A DNA stretch of 14,026 bases, taken from NCBI GenBank assembly GCA_030456405.1, contig JAKDNQ010000039.1, positions 1 through 14,026 on the forward strand. Reading direction: 5' to 3'. This DNA is from Nitrospira sp. (GTDB lineage: Bacteria; Nitrospirota; Nitrospiria; Nitrospirales; Nitrospiraceae). A model generated the notes under the pieces. The model worked only from the letters and a program-made list of their open reading frames with translations. It made no database searches and was not told the DNA's origin. The translations under genes and the position numbers were made by a program. Below are positions 13,264-14,026 of the stretch, piece by piece (position 1 is the stretch's first letter; every line of letters starts with the position of its first letter).

Positions 13264-13953
13264 TCATGCTTGCGCGATTTTTCCCCCCGCCTTACGGCCC
13301 TGCAACTCGCGCAGGAACTCGTCCGGCGGGACAAAGAACGGATTCTCCTGCAAGACACTGCCGATGATTACAGCCGGGTGCGTCCGCATCGCCTCGACAA
13401 TCAGGGCTCCACCACACTTACTGAGGTCATACAGGCAGACGATTGGATCTGGATGCCGGATTTGCATGTAGTTCAGCTTAGCCTCGTACTCCACGAAGTC
13501 ATCGACGCCCGGCCAGCCCTCCGACGCCCATTCCGCGTGGCCGACGACACGGGTCAGCGGGAATCCCTGTTGCCGACCTTGCTCGAAGAGTTCCCGGAGG
13601 CTCGTGAGCATAGTGTCCGGTTCGAAGCGGCCCTCGCGCAAATACGTCTCCTGCCAGTTTCGCTGCTCCAATTGGCCGCGCTGCTCCGCCGCAGGCGCAT
13701 CGATGCCGGCCGACTTCAGGCGCTGTCCGTGTTCCTCCCGTAGTTCCGAGTCACCTACATAAAACACCTTCTCCCCACGATCGAACGCTTCCTTGATGAA
13801 CGGGAGCACCGAGCGATACTCCTCATCCGAACTGTGAAAGAAAGCACAGACATGGCGATATTTCCCCAGCGTAATGTTGCCAAACCGAATCGGCTCTCCC
13901 GATTCAGCTCGTAGTTGTTCTCTTGTGTAATCGGCGTTTTGAATGCTGCTCAT
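13264..13953 (-). CDS. MEDS-domain sensory protein (DcmR-like sensor domain)
   Basis: The protein has 229 residues and consists of one MEDS (methanogen/methylotroph DcmR sensory) domain. Typical parts are HVCAFFHSSDEEYRSVLPF (34-52), RGEKVFYVGDSELREEH, QLEQRNWQETYLREGRFEP, TRVVGHAEWASE and the closing IVCLYDLSKCGGALIVEAMR then HPAVIIG. The family has a RecA/KaiC-like fold and is thought to sense small carbon compounds or pair with signalling proteins. There is no DNA-binding domain here, so it probably passes its signal to the adjacent EBP. The ATG at 13953 has GGGAGG 6 nt upstream. It is the first gene of the regulatory unit, behind a sigma-70-like promoter. Confidence 0.88.
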   Translation of the reverse strand: MSSIQNADYTREQLRAESGEPIRFGNITLGKYRHVCAFFHSSDEEYRSVLPFIKEAFDRGEKVFYVGDSELREEHGQRLKSAGIDAPAAEQRGQLEQRNWQETYLREGRFEPDTMLTSLRELFEQGRQQGFPLTRVVGHAEWASEGWPGVDDFVEYEAKLNYMQIRHPDPIVCLYDLSKCGGALIVEAMRTHPAVIIGSVLQENPFFVPPDEFLRELQGRKAGGKIAQA

Positions 13954-14002
13954 TAATACCTCCCTTCATAGCTAGTGTAGTGATGCATAAATAGCTTTAC
14001 TT

Positions 14003-14008
14003 ATTATA
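14003..14008 (-). promoter_or_regulatory. Sigma-70-like -10 element for the MEDS-EBP unit
   Basis: The minus strand reads GGTATAATAAG, a perfect TATAAT -10, giving a start near 13996 and a leader of about 40 nt. The -35 would fall at the very edge of the window (spacer of about 17-18 nt), so it cannot be judged. The repeats TATAC and GTATA (14005-14021) flank a CGTACG centre overlapping the -10, a possible operator. Confidence 0.55.
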
Positions 14009-14026
14009 CCGTACGTGTATACTCCT

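Noticed and set aside
1..14026. tRNA, rRNA, CRISPR array, phage or conjugation genes
   Set aside because: I saw no cloverleaf-like, rRNA-like or regularly spaced repeat sequence and no integrase or transposase motif on either strand.

Overview
The window is a high-GC (roughly 57-59%, judged by eye) bacterial stretch in which every gene I can support lies on the minus strand, so it is transcribed from right to left. The gene set is stress and accessory metabolism: phosphoketolase/acetate kinase, DUF2630, DUF2934, a MEDS-domain sensor, DoxX, CDGSH, YceI and a glutathione-independent formaldehyde dehydrogenase. Together with strong AGGAGG ribosome sites and Nitrospira-like small proteins, this suggests a Nitrospira-type (Nitrospirota) organism. 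That assignment is inference, because there is no phylogenetic marker in the window.

Layout from right to left, in transcription order. (1) 13953-11723: a two-gene regulatory unit. It has a MEDS-domain sensor behind a sigma-70-like -10 element, followed by a GAF-AAA+-Fis sigma-54 activator (enhancer-binding protein, EBP). (2) 11722-11515: a regulatory gap with two tandem 18-bp inverted repeats (candidate upstream activator sites), a conserved middle block and a -24/-12 sigma-54 promoter. This drives DoxX, then CDGSH protein, DUF2934, YceI, DUF2630, ackA and xfp. (3) 4913-4595: a second gap with the same module at exactly the same internal spacing. It drives an isochorismatase-fold hydrolase, then GlcG/HbpS-like protein, a small winged-helix-like protein, fdhA, peroxiredoxin, DsbA-like oxidoreductase, ABM monooxygenase and, after a 202-nt gap, the start of an exported protein at the window edge.

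The most notable observation is this duplicated promoter module. Two copies lie next to and downstream of an EBP gene. Both have paired dyads 20 bp apart, with the near dyad starting 121 bp from the -12 GC, and both share an identical 17-nt block 42 bp from it. This suggests that most of the window is one regulon controlled by the MEDS/EBP pair, directed at aldehyde, thiol, peroxide or electrophile stress plus a phosphoketolase carbon route. The regulon content is read from sequence; the inducing signal is inference.

The second notable observation is genome damage around xfp. Acetate kinase is a pseudogene whose middle, including catalytic residues, is missing and replaced by two fragments of the neighbouring phosphoketolase gene in inverted orientation (87 of 88 matching, then 30 of 30). 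Just downstream of xfp, a histidine-phosphatase start is fused to a frameshifted Dps tail. Phosphoketolase itself is intact, so in this locus acetyl phosphate has no intact acetate kinase to use it.
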